A stretch of DNA of 40,570 nt, taken from Alphaproteobacteria bacterium UBA6411. GTDB lineage: Bacteria; Pseudomonadota; Alphaproteobacteria; CAAGCB01; CAG-977. Positions 39,992 through 40,570 of this stretch are shown piece by piece (positions within the stretch are counted from its first letter, which is position 1; every line of letters begins with the position of its first letter). A program made the translations under genes and the position numbers. The notes under the pieces are model-generated. The model worked only from the letters and a program-made list of their open reading frames with translations, was not told the origin of the DNA and ran no database searches. The stretch is from the NCBI GenBank assembly GCA_002438565.1, contig DJPN01000019.1:1-40570 (forward strand), written 5' to 3'.

Positions 39992-40570
39992 TTAACGGTA
40001 AACCCAAGTAATGGATGCGTCATTATCAGCTTTAGCTTTGTCTGTGCATGCAGCCACAGCATCAGCCAGCGCTACAGGAAATGTCCCCGCAGCCGTTGAA
40101 AAAGTCGGCGCTTTAGCCGCATTATCTTGAGGCGCAGCTTGAGCTGAAGACTGAACAATCAAGCCCACCAACCCCGAAGAAGCATCACCCCAGTCCGCCA
40201 TCGTTAAACGTGTGCAGGCATCTTGCGACAAACCGTTGTAAGTAATCGTAAAATAATGATTGCTGTTCGGCGTGCCGAACAAAATGCTGCCGCCATACGC
40301 ATTGGACGCGTTTGAGCCGTCATACGTTTCGTCAGTCAAAATGCCCATGGTGTAAGCCGTTTTTAAATCCGACAAGCCATTATACGTTCTTTGACCCGCG
40401 AACAATGTGCGGATGTTCGTCACCATTGTCTGAACCTGGTCGGTCGTTTTGGACACTTTGAATTTCGACATCGCCATCGAGTATCCTTGAATACCGCCGA
40501 CGGACAAAACACCGATAATCGCCAGAACGCCCAGCATTTCGATCATCGAACGGCCGCTTTCGTGTGTGTG
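39992..40570 (-). CDS. Type IV pilin-like protein, 5' end beyond the window
   Basis: The reading frame is open to the right edge and begins there with HTHESGRSMIEMLGVLAIIG. The sequence G-R-S-M-I-E fits a class III/IV prepilin cleavage site: cleavage after Gly leaves Glu at mature position 5, followed by the hydrophobic assembly helix. The visible internal ATG at 40546 is therefore not the true start; some leader residues lie outside. The C-terminal domain has a PilS-like layout with two cysteines (DACTRL and AACTDK) that may form a disulfide. The function is probably a pilus or pseudopilus subunit. The terminator at 39951 ends the transcript. Confidence 0.85.
   Translation of the reverse strand, partial: HTHESGRSMIEMLGVLAIIGVLSVGGIQGYSMAMSKFKVSKTTDQVQTMVTNIRTLFAGQRTYNGLSDLKTAYTMGILTDETYDGSNASNAYGGSILFGTPNSNHYFTITYNGLSQDACTRLTMADWGDASSGLVGLIVQSSAQAAPQDNAAKAPTFSTAAGTFPVALADAVAACTDKAKADNDASITWVYR

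Overview
The window looks like chromosome from an anaerobic or fermentative alphaproteobacterium of roughly 50% GC, probably one of the gut-associated lineages often labelled Azospirillum-like. Three observations support this. The block dgt-argS-SPOR-nagZ-(M50)-tatABC-serS follows a gene order I know from Alphaproteobacteria. There is a [FeFe]-hydrogenase maturase (HydF). The right edge carries a pilin-like protein with the N-terminal signature GRSMIEMLGVLAIIGVL. The lineage is an inference, not a proven identification. I saw no tRNA, rRNA, CRISPR array, insertion sequence or phage gene. Genes are tightly packed: at least eight junctions are 4-base ATGA overlaps, and no gap exceeds 300 bases.

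Layout from left to right. 58-3002 (minus): an unknown secreted protein followed by a TolC-type outer-membrane lipoprotein that carries an Ig/cadherin-like C-terminal domain. 3127-5266 (plus): hydF, a small lipoprotein and a TPR protein, ending at a shared terminator. 5351-13191 (minus): a nine-gene housekeeping operon, dgt-argS-SPOR-nagZ-M50 protease-tatA-tatB-tatC-serS. 13253-14562 (minus): two paralogous secreted HELTH proteins. 14667-17896 (plus): exonuclease III, a CorC/HlyC-type CBS protein and a HAD hydrolase.

17893-30782 (minus) is the metabolic centrepiece, an eight-gene operon transcribed glgE-mak-glgB-glgX-malQ-metallophosphoesterase-PEGA lipoprotein-PEGA protein. It encodes the maltose-1-phosphate route of alpha-glucan synthesis (Mak makes maltose-1-phosphate, GlgE polymerises it, GlgB branches) together with glycogen remodelling and breakdown (GlgX, MalQ). 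Trehalose synthase, which usually supplies maltose to this route, is absent here. MalQ and GlgX may supply the maltose instead, which would make a salvage loop.

30935-33003 (plus): a KdsB-like cytidylyltransferase, a P-loop kinase and a histidine-phosphatase-fold protein lacking its second catalytic histidine. 33103-33387: a small DUF2934-type protein with a dense cysteine cluster and a histone-H1-like Lys/Ala tail. It is followed by a palindromic intergenic repeat. 33671-38774: queH, rmuC, a lipoprotein, a Sel1-repeat protein, a CxxC-rich secreted protein and trmJ. 38778-40570: an unknown periplasmic protein, a TspO-like membrane protein and a pilin-like gene cut by the window edge.
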